Below, one piece after another: positions 1 through 8,926 of a DNA stretch of 64,000 bases. Made by a program: the position numbers and the translations under genes. The notes under the pieces were generated by a model. The model was given only the letters and a program-made list of their open reading frames with translations. It did not search any database and had not been told where the DNA came from. Every line of letters starts with the position of its first letter. Position 1 is the stretch's first letter. Location of the stretch: assembly GCA_003194525.1 (NCBI GenBank), contig NBIV01000005.1, positions 558,001 to 622,000 on the forward strand. The letters run 5' to 3'. The stretch is from Gracilariopsis chorda (taxonomy: Eukaryota; Rhodophyta; Florideophyceae; Gracilariales; Gracilariaceae).

Positions 1-399
1 GCGAATCGTATTTGTCCTGTGTGTGACGCTAGTGATGCTCTTCTTCGCTATCTTGTACATTCATACGGTTGAAGGAAGAGAAGCGAACGCTGAAAAGCTC
101 GATTTCGGGTACACATAGTCTGAGGGCGTTAACCTGCACACCTGAAGTTATTATCATCCAAAAGATGGAGAAGCAACGCTATGCTCAACCACAGCGGATC
201 TCGACCGCAATAATGGGGGGGCTGGACATTAGACTGGGCTATTGAATACTTCCTCAACCTAATTCTGCATCGCGACGTGTACAAGAAGACATACGTGATA
301 ACGAAAGGGTGAGTTGAGAACCAACATACACCAACACCCGATCCATGACTGAGGTTTAGACTTGCAGTGGAGCAACAAGCGAAATTGCTGGAGCGCATC
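1..399. other. Intergenic, left edge
   Basis: No convincing gene is seen between the window edge and the RAD23 stop codon. Short open frames here have no recognisable domain. Part of it is probably the RAD23 3' untranslated region. Confidence 0.5.
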
Positions 400-1713
400 T
401 CACGCAGGCGGACCCTGATTCCCCTGATCAGGTCGATCAGAGGGATCGTGAGCGTTGTTGTCTTGCTCGCCAGTGGCCGGATCGGCAGCTGCATTAGCAG
501 CCTGATCTGCTCTGAGCTGCTCTGCATTCTCGACCAGATAGTTTGCCGCAAGGTTTTCGTTTCGATCACAGGCCAACCATGTTTCCACAACCTGGGCCTG
601 CTCAAGACCGAAGCCGGCGGCCAATTCATTAAGTCGATGTAGTTGCTCATGCTCCTCCTCCGTGACAAGTATTTGACCTGGACCAAGACCTTCTCCCGAA
701 GCTCCAGCACCAGCCATAGCTTGGGCGAGCTGCTCCATAGCTTCATCGCCACCATCTTCGCCCTCTCGAACAGGCTCGTTGATAAGCCTAGTAAACTCCG
801 CTTGATTGGCTTCAATAAGTGCCATAATTGATGGATTAATGTTCTCAATCTGTTGCAGGAGTTGTGGAAGAAGGGTGGGATTAGCCTGGATTAAACGCCT
901 CATCTGATTGAATTGAGGTACTGCACGCAGGAAGTCCAGACTACCCGTTCCGCCTCCAGAGGGGCTGTTACCATCAGTAGTACCACCAAACATGTTAAAA
1001 GGGGTTCCTTGTGCGGCGGTGCGGGGCACACTTGGCTGATTCGATGCAGGCGGAGTGGCTCTGGTAGCATTTGCAGCCGGAGGCGGTGGGGTTTGCGAAG
1101 GGGTGGCGGTAGCAGGCGCACTCGCCGGCGGGGCAGCAGCTGGAGGACCGGTGGTTTGTAGATTCTCAGGTATGCCATTGAACAAGTAATCGACCGCACG
1201 GTCTGGATTATTGAAGGCGGCTCGGAGGGCGTTCTTAACATCGGCTTCTGGGAAGCCCATTTCACAAATTCGGCGCACTGTCTGTTCATACTCTGGACCG
1301 ACGACCAGTGCGCTCGCGCCCGACGAACCTCCCGCTGGAGAGGAGACCGGTTGAGTTGGGGTTGGGGTGGACGTTGGCTTCGGAGGCTCTGCAGGCTTTT
1401 CTGGATTCTTGGGAGCTTCCGGCTCTGCTGCGGGAGCGGGGGTCGGAGCGGGAGCAGAGGCGGCGGTGGGTTTTGCAGACTTCTTCTTCGGTGGCATTAC
1501 GACGACGAATCCGGATGCGGAAATTCCGGCAGAAGTGACTGTGGCAGTGTCGGAAAGGATCTTTCCTTTAAAGATAAGACGATATGAAGCGTAATCGGAC
1601 ACATTTTGCTGGTCGGCCACCTTGCGCTTTACGTCCAGGATGGTATCGGTGGGGTGTGCGGACAGCTTGAAGGTGGCTCCTGTGAGGGTACGAAACGTAA
1701 TTTGGACACTCAT
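400..1713 (-). CDS. RAD23: RAD23 ubiquitin receptor / nucleotide-excision repair protein
   Basis: The 437-residue protein has the full RAD23 order of domains. A ubiquitin-like domain (about 1-76) begins with the sequence MSVQITFRTLTG. A first UBA domain (about 141-180) contains the MGF motif (EMGFPEADV). An XPC/Rad4-binding STI1-type domain lies at about 258-313 and a second UBA at about 354-396. Linkers are rich in Pro, Ala, Thr and Ser. By family knowledge, RAD23 carries ubiquitylated clients to the proteasome through the UBL and stabilises XPC/Rad4 in DNA repair. The start at 1713 was chosen because the UBL begins there; the frame stays open for 34 more codons upstream, but these read a Pro/Ser low-complexity run. 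No intron is needed. The tail after UBA2 is an Asp/Asn/Gln-rich extension of about 40 residues, longer than in yeast or human. Confidence 0.95.
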   Translation of the reverse strand: MSVQITFRTLTGATFKLSAHPTDTILDVKRKVADQQNVSDYASYRLIFKGKILSDTATVTSAGISASGFVVVMPPKKKSAKPTAASAPAPTPAPAAEPEAPKNPEKPAEPPKPTSTPTPTQPVSSPAGGSSGASALVVGPEYEQTVRRICEMGFPEADVKNALRAAFNNPDRAVDYLFNGIPENLQTTGPPAAAPPASAPATATPSQTPPPPAANATRATPPASNQPSVPRTAAQGTPFNMFGGTTDGNSPSGGGTGSLDFLRAVPQFNQMRRLIQANPTLLPQLLQQIENINPSIMALIEANQAEFTRLINEPVREGEDGGDEAMEQLAQAMAGAGASGEGLGPGQILVTEEEHEQLHRLNELAAGFGLEQAQVVETWLACDRNENLAANYLVENAEQLRADQAANAAADPATGEQDNNAHDPSDRPDQGNQGPPA

Positions 1714-1717
1714 GGCG

Positions 1718-1780
1718 TGTGGTGGGGTGGGGGAAGGGGTGGGGGAAGGGAAGGGGGAAGGGGGAGGGGGGAGGTAGGGA
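1718..1780. promoter_or_regulatory. Purine/G-run tract at the RAD23 start
   Basis: About 60 bases just upstream of the RAD23 start codon are almost only G and A on the plus strand, with many runs of three or more G (C/T-rich on the RAD23 strand). It probably lies in the 5' untranslated region or core promoter of RAD23. The G-runs could form a quadruplex; that is inference from the pattern alone. Confidence 0.5.
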
Positions 1781-2407
1781 CGCGGAGACTTGGGGGGACG
1801 GTATGGAAGTGCCAACCGCGGGGCGTAGGCGGAGGGGGCGGCGGTTGCGCGCTGATGCGCCGAGCGGAGGTTCGGTTCGCTGGAGCGTACAAAAGTTTAC
1901 ACACCGTTACTTTGGCGTCGTGGCCCACATACGCCAATGACAGTGGCCCACGCAGTGCTACGTTTCAGCGTTTTTCGGAACCGTGTCAGACGATCCAATC
2001 TGCGTACGTTTCTGTGCTGTCCCACAAATGCTTCAAATTGGGCATGGATCTGCGTTCCTACGCATGCACCCTTAAGCAAATGCACACGTGCAGTCGCCTT
2101 TCCTCTTGTTTGCGTCTTTGTTCTCGTCTTTGTAATCGCGGTGAAGGAAACGCTAGGCCAAAGGCTGCGTCAGGCCCATCCAAGCATGCCCGTATCGGTG
2201 TCCTTTGCAAACCGACGAGGACGTGCGTGCACTGTGCGAACGTCTTGTAAGTTCTCTGTTTTTAAAGCATTGAGCACACTCATGACCATGGCCACCAACT
2301 GCCCCCTTGGACAAAGAGCTGCAGTGACTAGTGTAGTAGATACTTATACGAAAGGCACTCGAGACAGTTTAGTGCAGTCTTGTGTCCACTTCCAGCATGA
2401 GAAAGGA
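1781..2407. other. Intergenic between RAD23 and sulfotransferase-like gene
   Basis: This holds the RAD23 upstream region and the 3' flank of the sulfotransferase-like gene. No domain-bearing frame, RNA gene or repeat was recognised. Confidence 0.5.
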
Positions 2408-3460
2408 TCACAACGCTTGGCGTGGCAACGGCAGTTTGTTCAGCATGTATGCAATTCTCGCATCCACCTGTTCAATCGTCACGGCGCTACTAAATCTATC
2501 CTTCTTCAACTCCCTCGCGTTAGTATCCATACTCTTCAGTTGCGCCAATCGTTTCAAGTCCGCTTTCAGCCCAAGCTTTGGAAGAAATGCCTCAACATTT
2601 TCAGCATCAGACACATCTTTAAGCCACATATCGATCACTTGCACATTCTTCCAATCACCTTGGCGGTGTTTACGTTGAATCAGCCGTTCAAGTTCTATGC
2701 CTCGCTGCAGTACATCAGCATTGTACCCGATCAACGAGTCGACCGCATCCGACGAGTTGGTAGAATATGAAACCTGTCGTTCGTTCACATGTACATCATT
2801 GATGTCATAGTACCATACATTCTTTCCGGAATGACCAGCCGAGAACCATCCCAATCGAAGCTGACTCCAGATCGTATCTCGAGCGGGACGACGCAAAAAC
2901 ACAATTGAAATCTTCGCGCAATCCGCCAACCGCTCAAGCACAACATCCGCAAAAGTCTTAACAAACATATGAGAAGTTTCCGCATACGCGACATTCGGCG
3001 CCGTTCCTTCCAGCGCAACTTGCATTGCACGCAGCTTAAGTTGCGCTCGTTGTTCAAACGTCTCCGCTCTACGGCCCTGAAGAATGACGTGTTGCAGGTG
3101 CTCAGCGTTCATTTTTGGCTGTGGTTCATGGCGTGCGATGGTGTGTTGCGCCACGTCAAGAACGTTGCGTAGGTACTTTGAACCGGATCGACCTGGCGAT
3201 ACGCAAAAGATTAGATGTCGGCCATGCCAGAACTGAGTGTGTGTATTGAAAGAAGATTTGGTTTTATAGCGAGAGGCACCTAAGCCGGGCGGCGCAGAAC
3301 TGAGTAGCACGTTGATGAGGTAGATTGTGAGGAGTGCGATTGACCATACAAGCACAATCTGATTCAAAGAGTATCGACGATGATTGCATGCTACGCCTGT
3401 ACGAACGACTCGTTGCCAGATACGCCAACAGCGTCTGAGTTTGATTACAACGGCGCGCAT
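2408..3460 (-). CDS. Sulfotransferase-like type II membrane protein
   Basis: This is a 350-residue protein with a short basic N-terminus, a single hydrophobic segment at about 34-54 (signal anchor) and a lumenal domain, the usual layout of Golgi carbohydrate sulfotransferases. The stretch FCVSPGRSGSKYL (about 85-97) resembles the 5'-phosphosulfate (PAPS) binding loop. Further on, IVFLRRPARDTIWSQ resembles the 3'-phosphate-binding strand and helix with its Arg and Ser. Substrate cannot be told from sequence; in a red alga, sulfated galactans would be an obvious candidate (inference). The start at 3460 precedes the anchor directly. A related P-loop family could share these motifs, so the enzyme class is likely rather than certain. 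No intron is needed. Confidence 0.72.
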   Translation of the reverse strand: MRAVVIKLRRCWRIWQRVVRTGVACNHRRYSLNQIVLVWSIALLTIYLINVLLSSAPPGLGASRYKTKSSFNTHTQFWHGRHLIFCVSPGRSGSKYLRNVLDVAQHTIARHEPQPKMNAEHLQHVILQGRRAETFEQRAQLKLRAMQVALEGTAPNVAYAETSHMFVKTFADVVLERLADCAKISIVFLRRPARDTIWSQLRLGWFSAGHSGKNVWYYDINDVHVNERQVSYSTNSSDAVDSLIGYNADVLQRGIELERLIQRKHRQGDWKNVQVIDMWLKDVSDAENVEAFLPKLGLKADLKRLAQLKSMDTNARELKKDRFSSAVTIEQVDARIAYMLNKLPLPRQAL

Positions 3461-3668
3461 GAGCGCAACAGAGCGTTGCGCGCTCTTCTGCAGATCGCAA
3501 CGCTATTCTGTGAAGCGGAGACGACAGTGTAGCGTAAGCGCGGCAAGGCGTTCTCAACGATGTTTTGTGGGTTATGCGTGTTGTCTCTTTGATGCGGGGC
3601 CTGTTGCGAATTTACGACAAAAAAGTTTTGGGGCGATGTGGCATAAAATGGCTGAAGGCGGCTGGTAG

Positions 3669-4295
3669 TTATAAATAATTGGCTGGATCGTTGGATAAAC
3701 CTCGGATCCGTCGCGCCAGGTGAATGTCCCTTGGCATGATGGTAACTCGCTTGCCATGGATGGCGCACAGATTGGCATCTTCCATGAGACTGACGACGAA
3801 TGATTCGGCGGCGGCTTGCAACGCTTCTACGGCATCTACACGCCATCTACCGAGCGCGAGCGAAAACGACGCGGTTGGACAAGTCACAAAGGCGGTTAGA
3901 AACGGTTCAACTCGTACGCGACGCATGGCGATGAACAAAATGAGCGCAAAGGCTTACCGTAGGTCGTGGTGAAAACTCTGCGTAATCTCCTTGACAAGGC
4001 GAGCAAACGGCAGGCGTCGGATGAGCAAATTCGTGGTACGTTGATACTTTCGAATCTCCATAATAGCGCGAGTGCCGGGACGAAAGCGGTGCGGGCGAGT
4101 AGCAGCGGGGCTTTTGAGGCGTCGAGACACAGCGGAGGTGAGCGGCGGCGGGCCTCCCTTAGAAGGTGTGCGTCGAGTAGGCACCGTTTTGCGAGTAGTA
4201 CGTCGATTGGCCGGGCCGCCCACGGAGGCGGGCGTTCGAGGGCTTCGCGGTGATCGACCGCCTCTTGAGGAACGCGGTGTCCGGGGGGTTGCCAT
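3669..4295 (-). CDS. CENH3: Centromeric histone H3 variant (CenH3/CENP-A), two exons
   Basis: Exon 1 (4295-3958) and exon 2 (3846-3669) splice into a 171-residue protein. The tail is long and rich in Arg, Ser, Thr and Pro and lacks the canonical H3 tail. The histone fold runs from [17 protein letters not shown] through [17 protein letters not shown] to [16 protein letters not shown]. The Trp at the start of helix 2 (DLRW), where canonical H3 has Phe, is a CenH3 hallmark, and the C-terminus is extended (LSNDPANYL). The splice junction restores the Arg codon of DLRW exactly. By family knowledge this histone marks the kinetochore-forming chromatin. An upstream in-frame ATG at 4376 would add 27 residues; 4295 is preferred because it begins the tail-like sequence [10 protein letters not shown]. 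The gene lies 207 bp from the sulfotransferase-like gene and diverges from TFIIE-beta. Confidence 0.86.
3847..3957 (-). other. Intron of CenH3 (111 nt)
   Basis: On the minus strand the intron starts GTAAGC and ends TCGGTAG. Removing it joins the first two bases of an Arg codon (CG) to A and gives a continuous histone fold. It is the only clear intron in the gene island. Confidence 0.85.
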
Positions 4296-4704
4296 CACTT
4301 TTGTTCTTTCCGCCGGCTCGCGGGGCTGCGCGCTGCTTTGAAGCACTCGTTCAGCGCATTGCGTCGCGGGTGGCACCTTCTTTGTTCGCGGCGCGCTCGG
4401 CTCGGATCGATGACTTGGCGCTGCGAAGGTGCGGTCGTGGATATACGAAGGTGCTAACGGTACCTTCGTATCTACACGCTACGCTTGTACGCACAGCTGC
4501 CCAATTCGATACGCCATTGCCCATTTTGGCGCCATTTTCCGCGCGCTCTGATAGCTGACCCACACACGTCATACATGTGGACACGTCGAACACGTCGATG
4601 GAACGTGGCGGTGTGTTCTTGTTTCCGCCCTATCTTCCTCAGCTTCCGCCCGCGAGCGTCTCAGTCCGGCGCAACCACCCCGCGCACCCAACGCTGAACG
4701 CGAA
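4296..4704. promoter_or_regulatory. Shared divergent promoter, CenH3 / TFIIE-beta
   Basis: The 409 bp between two divergent start codons must hold both promoters. No clear TATA box was found. It contains a perfect 10-bp inverted repeat (4443-4471). Confidence 0.6.
4443..4471. repeat. Perfect inverted repeat in divergent promoter
   Basis: The arm ATACGAAGGT is followed after 9 bases by its exact reverse complement ACCTTCGTAT. Its place midway between CenH3 and TFIIE-beta suggests a protein-binding site, but this is inference. Confidence 0.6.
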
Positions 4705-5376
4705 ATGACGGAGGAACTTCCAGTCGGACTGCAGCTCGCGCGCGTGCACAACTTTCTCCGCGCGGAGCTCGAAGCGTTCACCTCTGCGGAAATCCACGAG
4801 AAGACCGGCGTCGACATAGAAGGCAACACGGACGTACTACTGTCGCTCACCGGGGAGGCCAGCAAGGTAATTCGAGAAAAGGACGGAAGATGGCGCTGGG
4901 CTTCAAAGTATCAGCTGCGAAATTTCACGCATCTGCTCTCCCTAATGGCGCGCAGTTCGGACGGGCTCAACGAGAAGGACCTGTACGACTCTTACAAAGG
5001 CGTCAAGGACGACATTAAGAAGCTCAAGAAGCGACGCGCGGTATATCAAATCAAGAGCGGTTCCAAAGTACTGTTGTTCCCTCACGACCCTCGCTTGGAC
5101 ACCCCCGTCAGTGACGATGTTAAAAAGCGATACAAGCATGTTCTCTTGCCGGATGCCATTGAAACTCATCGTATTCTCGTCGCCAATGGCTTGAAGGAAG
5201 CCGATGATAAGACTGGAATTCGAATCTCTCAACCGGTTACCAGAAAGCGTCCCAGCTCCAGACCGAACGCCAGACGTCGCACAAAACGAATCAAGCTCAC
5301 AAACACCCACATGGCCAACTCCGCTGTCGATCTAACGCAAGACTATGATGCGGGCAAATCCTCAGCCTTTAGTTAA
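4705..5376 (+). CDS. Transcription initiation factor IIE subunit beta
   Basis: The 223-residue protein aligns by eye with the conserved core of TFIIE-beta. It has two winged-helix units: about 10-80, ending in the DGRWRWASKYQLRN segment (human: DGKYAFKPKYNVRD), and about 85-135, containing GLNEKDLYDSYKGVKDDIKKL and VLLFPHD. A helical VSDDVKKRYKHVLLP / IETHRILVANGL segment follows. The last 45 residues hold a strongly basic KRPSSRPNARRRTKR stretch, a likely nuclear signal. By family knowledge TFIIE-beta binds TFIIE-alpha and DNA in the RNA polymerase II pre-initiation complex and helps recruit TFIIH. It is shorter than animal forms, lacking the long Ser/Lys N-terminus. It ends 48 bp from the stop of the convergent PRP16 gene. 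Confidence 0.88.
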   Translation: MTEELPVGLQLARVHNFLRAELEAFTSAEIHEKTGVDIEGNTDVLLSLTGEASKVIREKDGRWRWASKYQLRNFTHLLSLMARSSDGLNEKDLYDSYKGVKDDIKKLKKRRAVYQIKSGSKVLLFPHDPRLDTPVSDDVKKRYKHVLLPDAIETHRILVANGLKEADDKTGIRISQPVTRKRPSSRPNARRRTKRIKLTNTHMANSAVDLTQDYDAGKSSAFS

Positions 5377-5424
5377 AGAGCAAAAACATCACAAATCCCT
5401 GTCTGCACATGACCATCATCCACA

Positions 5425-8349
5425 CTAACTTTTCTTCGTCTTCGTGCCGCCGTCATCTTCTTTTCGGTTTGACGAACTACGCCGAATTTCATCTTCAATT
5501 TCAGCACGTCGTTGTTGCACACGCTGCGCAATTTCAACCCCTTCATCAGCAACATGTTTCAAAACATAAAGCATAGGACCAGCCTCCGCCAACCACTGCA
5601 CCTCCACCGCAGTAATACAACTCATAAATTCCTTCCTCGTCATAATCAATTCATGATAAACCACGTAATCCGCTCCAAGTCCACTTCCATACATTGCCGA
5701 CGTAGGATGCATTCCACAAACAACCCCACTTCGAATATTAACGTATTCCCCAACCCCCTTTCGTCTCGCCGCCTGATAGAAGAATGCAAACCCAATAGCT
5801 TTTCGAATCGAGTCCCAATCATCACAAGATGATTCCACCATCTTTTTAGCACGCACCATATCCAAAAGTTGTTCTCGTACCTCTCGTGCTTTGCGCATAC
5901 TCTTGCTACTTATGTAGTGTTTCGCGCACCATTCCGCTCGCGATCCGCCCGCAATCCACCGTTGATACACATGCAGTAACGTCAGATGATCGCTTTCAGG
6001 GACGAAGAACTTCTCCCTTGCAGCGTCACTTTCCTCTTCCCGCCCCTGCGGACGCACAAACACATTTGGTACTGAAAGCATCGCCACAATGGTTAGACAT
6101 TCCACCAAGCATCCATTCTGCATTCCGGTGAACAACAAACTGGACAGACCAGGATCAAGGGGAAAACTAGACATTTCCCTTCCTAGAGAAGTCAGCTTTC
6201 CGTTTGCGTCAAGTGCACCTAGCAGCCACAGACTCAGCATTGACTTGAGAACGTTTTCCCTTGGCGGCGGGTCAAGAAATGGAAATTCCAAGATGTCATC
6301 CACCCCAAGCGTCTTCAACAGCAAAACAACATGACTTAGATTCGTTCTCTGAATCTCTGGCACATTAGTTTCAAGAAGTTCGCGAACGTACGCTGTGCTT
6401 GTGAACAGACGGTAGCACTTTCCCGGGGCTGTTCTTCCGGCACGACCTGCGCGTTGATCCACAGAAGATTGAGATGCCGGACACAGTAGAAGAGCGTCCA
6501 TACCAAGTTGAGGGTTATACGTCTTCAACTTGCAATAACCTGCATCCACCACATATCGAATTCCGTCTATGGTGAGACTGGTTTCGGCAATATTAGTAGC
6601 CACCACGACTTTGCGCACCCCGTCAGGGGCGGGCTCGAAAATCTTAGCTTGCAGGTCTGTGGCCAGTTGAGAATAGATTGGCAATATGATAATCGGATGT
6701 GGATTCTGCAGCTTTGAAACCTTATCAGCCAAAGCCTCGCAAGTGGTTTCAATGTCCTCCTGTCCAGTCATGAAGATCAAAATATCGCCAGGAAGAGGAG
6801 CTTGAATGTGGAGTTGCACCGTCTGCCACACAGCGGCGTCCACATAATCCTCCATAGGTGTCTTGGAGAAGAAGGTATCCACAGGAAAGGTGCGTCCAGG
6901 AATGTTGAACACGGGAGCATCACCGAAAAAGTTTGCAAATCGGTCCGCGTTCAAAGTTGCGCTGGTGATAATCACCCGTAAATCACGCCGTTTCGCAATC
7001 ACGTTTCGCAACAACCCGAACAACACATCGGTGTTGAGACTTCTTTCGTGTGCTTCATCCATGACAATGACGGAATATCGCTCAAGATCTGGGTATGTCA
7101 AACTCTCACGTAGCAAGATACCATCCGTCATGTACTTTATAAGAGTGTTCGGACCGGTGACATCCTCAAATCGTATAGCGTAACCAACTTGTTCCCCGAG
7201 CCGGACTCCACCTCGAAACTCCTCTGCCACGCGCTGGGCGACGGAAACAGCGGCGACTCGGCGCGGTTGCGTGCATCCAATGATACCAAACGTAGCATAT
7301 CCCTCTTCTTCCAAATACTGCGTGAGCTGGGTAGTCTTTCCGGAGCCGGTTTCGCCAACAATAACGCACACTTGGTTTTCACGAACAAGATTCAAAAGCT
7401 GACGTTTTACTTGATACACAGGCAACGACTTCCTAGCGCTCTCGATCTCGCATGCAAGACGTTTGCGGTGCTTGTTGTCAAGGGTTGTTTTCAAAAGCGC
7501 GTTGGAGAACTTGGAAGCTTGTTTCCAATCTTGATTAGCTTGTAAGCGAGCGTGTTCCGCGGCGCCGCGTTCAGCCTCTCGTTGATCACTTTCCTTCGCT
7601 TTGGCACCTGGTGCATGTCCAAGTTCCCAGTAGCTCTCCCTCTTGTTCCCTCTCTCCCTCTTCAAACGATAGGCTTCAACAGTGGGGCTACCCTTTCTAG
7701 CGATGACAGCCATATCGCTAGTAACATCCTTCACAGGATATACAATATGATCATCTTGACGGTTGTCGCGGTGCGCGCTGGCGGAGAATCCGTGGAGAAA
7801 AGGGGGGTGTAGTTCTTGTACAACTAGTGCAAGACGCGGTCCAGAATCGTCTGGAATGTATGTGGAGTTTGTACGTGGTGCCCCTAAGGCAGCGGATAAC
7901 TGTGTGTTCTCCCATTTATGCGCGTCTGCCTGTTTTGCAATTGCGGCAGCACTGAGGCGACGAGATTGCCTTTTCGCGACGGCAGCGTCATCAAAAGTGC
8001 GTTCGTACTCATCGCCCAGATACCACTGTCTGTCCAGTTGCTGTTGCTCAACAAGGTAGGCGTCATAAGTGGGATTTCGTTTCGGAGGCGGGATCTTCGA
8101 ACGTTTAGGGAGGGCTTTTTCTGAGGGTTTGACGCCCCATCGCGACTGCGCTGATGACGACTGGGAGGCGGATTGAGCGCGGTGTGGAGATGGCGGAGTT
8201 GCTGCTGTTGTGCGGGTGGATAGAGACGGCTGTTCAGTGGTGTCGATTCGGGCTGCTCTGCGCTTCTTCGGGCGCTGTCGACGCTGCTTGAAGGCGGGCG
8301 CGCGAGGAGGCGGACGAGTCGCAGAGGCGGGCAGCCGCGACGGCGGCAT
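5425..8349 (-). CDS. PRP16: Pre-mRNA splicing DEAH-box ATP-dependent RNA helicase PRP16 (DHX38-like)
   Basis: The protein has 974 residues and no intron. Helicase motifs are all present: GETGSGKT (about 332-339), TQPRR, DEAH (431-434), SAT (463-465), TNIAETSLTIDG and QRAGRAGR (632-639). The winged-helix, ratchet and OB regions follow. The family call comes from the N-terminal region: RQWYLGDE at about 108 and PVKDVTSDMAVIARKGS at about 205-221 are typical of PRP16 and not of PRP2, PRP22 or PRP43. By family knowledge it remodels the spliceosome after the first catalytic step. The N-terminus is basic, as expected, but the whole protein is shorter than human DHX38 because the long Arg/Ser/Asp-rich leader is reduced. 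The start codon at 8349 is the first in frame. It shares a divergent upstream region with the ArfGAP gene. Confidence 0.92.
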   Translation of the reverse strand: MPPSRLPASATRPPPRAPAFKQRRQRPKKRRAARIDTTEQPSLSTRTTAATPPSPHRAQSASQSSSAQSRWGVKPSEKALPKRSKIPPPKRNPTYDAYLVEQQQLDRQWYLGDEYERTFDDAAVAKRQSRRLSAAAIAKQADAHKWENTQLSAALGAPRTNSTYIPDDSGPRLALVVQELHPPFLHGFSASAHRDNRQDDHIVYPVKDVTSDMAVIARKGSPTVEAYRLKRERGNKRESYWELGHAPGAKAKESDQREAERGAAEHARLQANQDWKQASKFSNALLKTTLDNKHRKRLACEIESARKSLPVYQVKRQLLNLVRENQVCVIVGETGSGKTTQLTQYLEEEGYATFGIIGCTQPRRVAAVSVAQRVAEEFRGGVRLGEQVGYAIRFEDVTGPNTLIKYMTDGILLRESLTYPDLERYSVIVMDEAHERSLNTDVLFGLLRNVIAKRRDLRVIITSATLNADRFANFFGDAPVFNIPGRTFPVDTFFSKTPMEDYVDAAVWQTVQLHIQAPLPGDILIFMTGQEDIETTCEALADKVSKLQNPHPIIILPIYSQLATDLQAKIFEPAPDGVRKVVVATNIAETSLTIDGIRYVVDAGYCKLKTYNPQLGMDALLLCPASQSSVDQRAGRAGRTAPGKCYRLFTSTAYVRELLETNVPEIQRTNLSHVVLLLKTLGVDDILEFPFLDPPPRENVLKSMLSLWLLGALDANGKLTSLGREMSSFPLDPGLSSLLFTGMQNGCLVECLTIVAMLSVPNVFVRPQGREEESDAAREKFFVPESDHLTLLHVYQRWIAGGSRAEWCAKHYISSKSMRKAREVREQLLDMVRAKKMVESSCDDWDSIRKAIGFAFFYQAARRKGVGEYVNIRSGVVCGMHPTSAMYGSGLGADYVVYHELIMTRKEFMSCITAVEVQWLAEAGPMLYVLKHVADEGVEIAQRVQQRRAEIEDEIRRSSSNRKEDDGGTKTKKS

Positions 8350-8926
8350 CTCAAGCGCGCGTCTGCGGGCGCCGCTGTCGCGAAGCGCAAGCGCGGAAAG
8401 CGCGGCTTGGGCTCCGCAAGCAACACAGCGGAGAGAAGGCGGTACGCATCACGAAAGCTGTCCACGTGGCGCAGCGCACTTTAGCTCTGAAGCTCAGACC
8501 AGCCGGACGTCGTGGCCACGTGGCGACTCGCGCCGGGCAGGCTGCTGGTCGCCTTACAGCGGGCGGCGCGCGAAACAGATGAATGGCCAGCAGTTGTGAC
8601 AAAATGGCTGTGAGACCACTTCGGTTGTGCTTGTCGCGTGTGTGGCGAAGGCGCTCCTTTGTACAAGGCTTCAACTCCCGTCCTCCACTCTCGCCCGTCG
8701 CAGTCATTCTTCAGGTCGCCTCCCCGCTTTCGCTTCGCTCAGTTCACTTCCCGCCCTCGCTTCGCTCAGCTTGCTGCTCTGCTTCCCCGCTCTACGCTAA
8801 CCTCACTTGTCGCGCCCCCTTTCCGCGCCCTGCCTCGTCTTCCGCTTTCCTTTTCTCACAGCGTGCGCGTCGCTCACCCCTTGTGACACCCGCAAACTCA
8901 AACAGCAACATACGCAGCTGCCCACG
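8350..8926. promoter_or_regulatory. Divergent upstream region, PRP16 / ArfGAP
   Basis: This 577-bp spacer holds both promoters. A CT-rich part carries the direct repeat CGCTTCGCTCAG at 8731-8742 and 8758-8769 (27 bp apart). No TATA box was recognised, and open frames crossing it have no domain. Confidence 0.5.
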
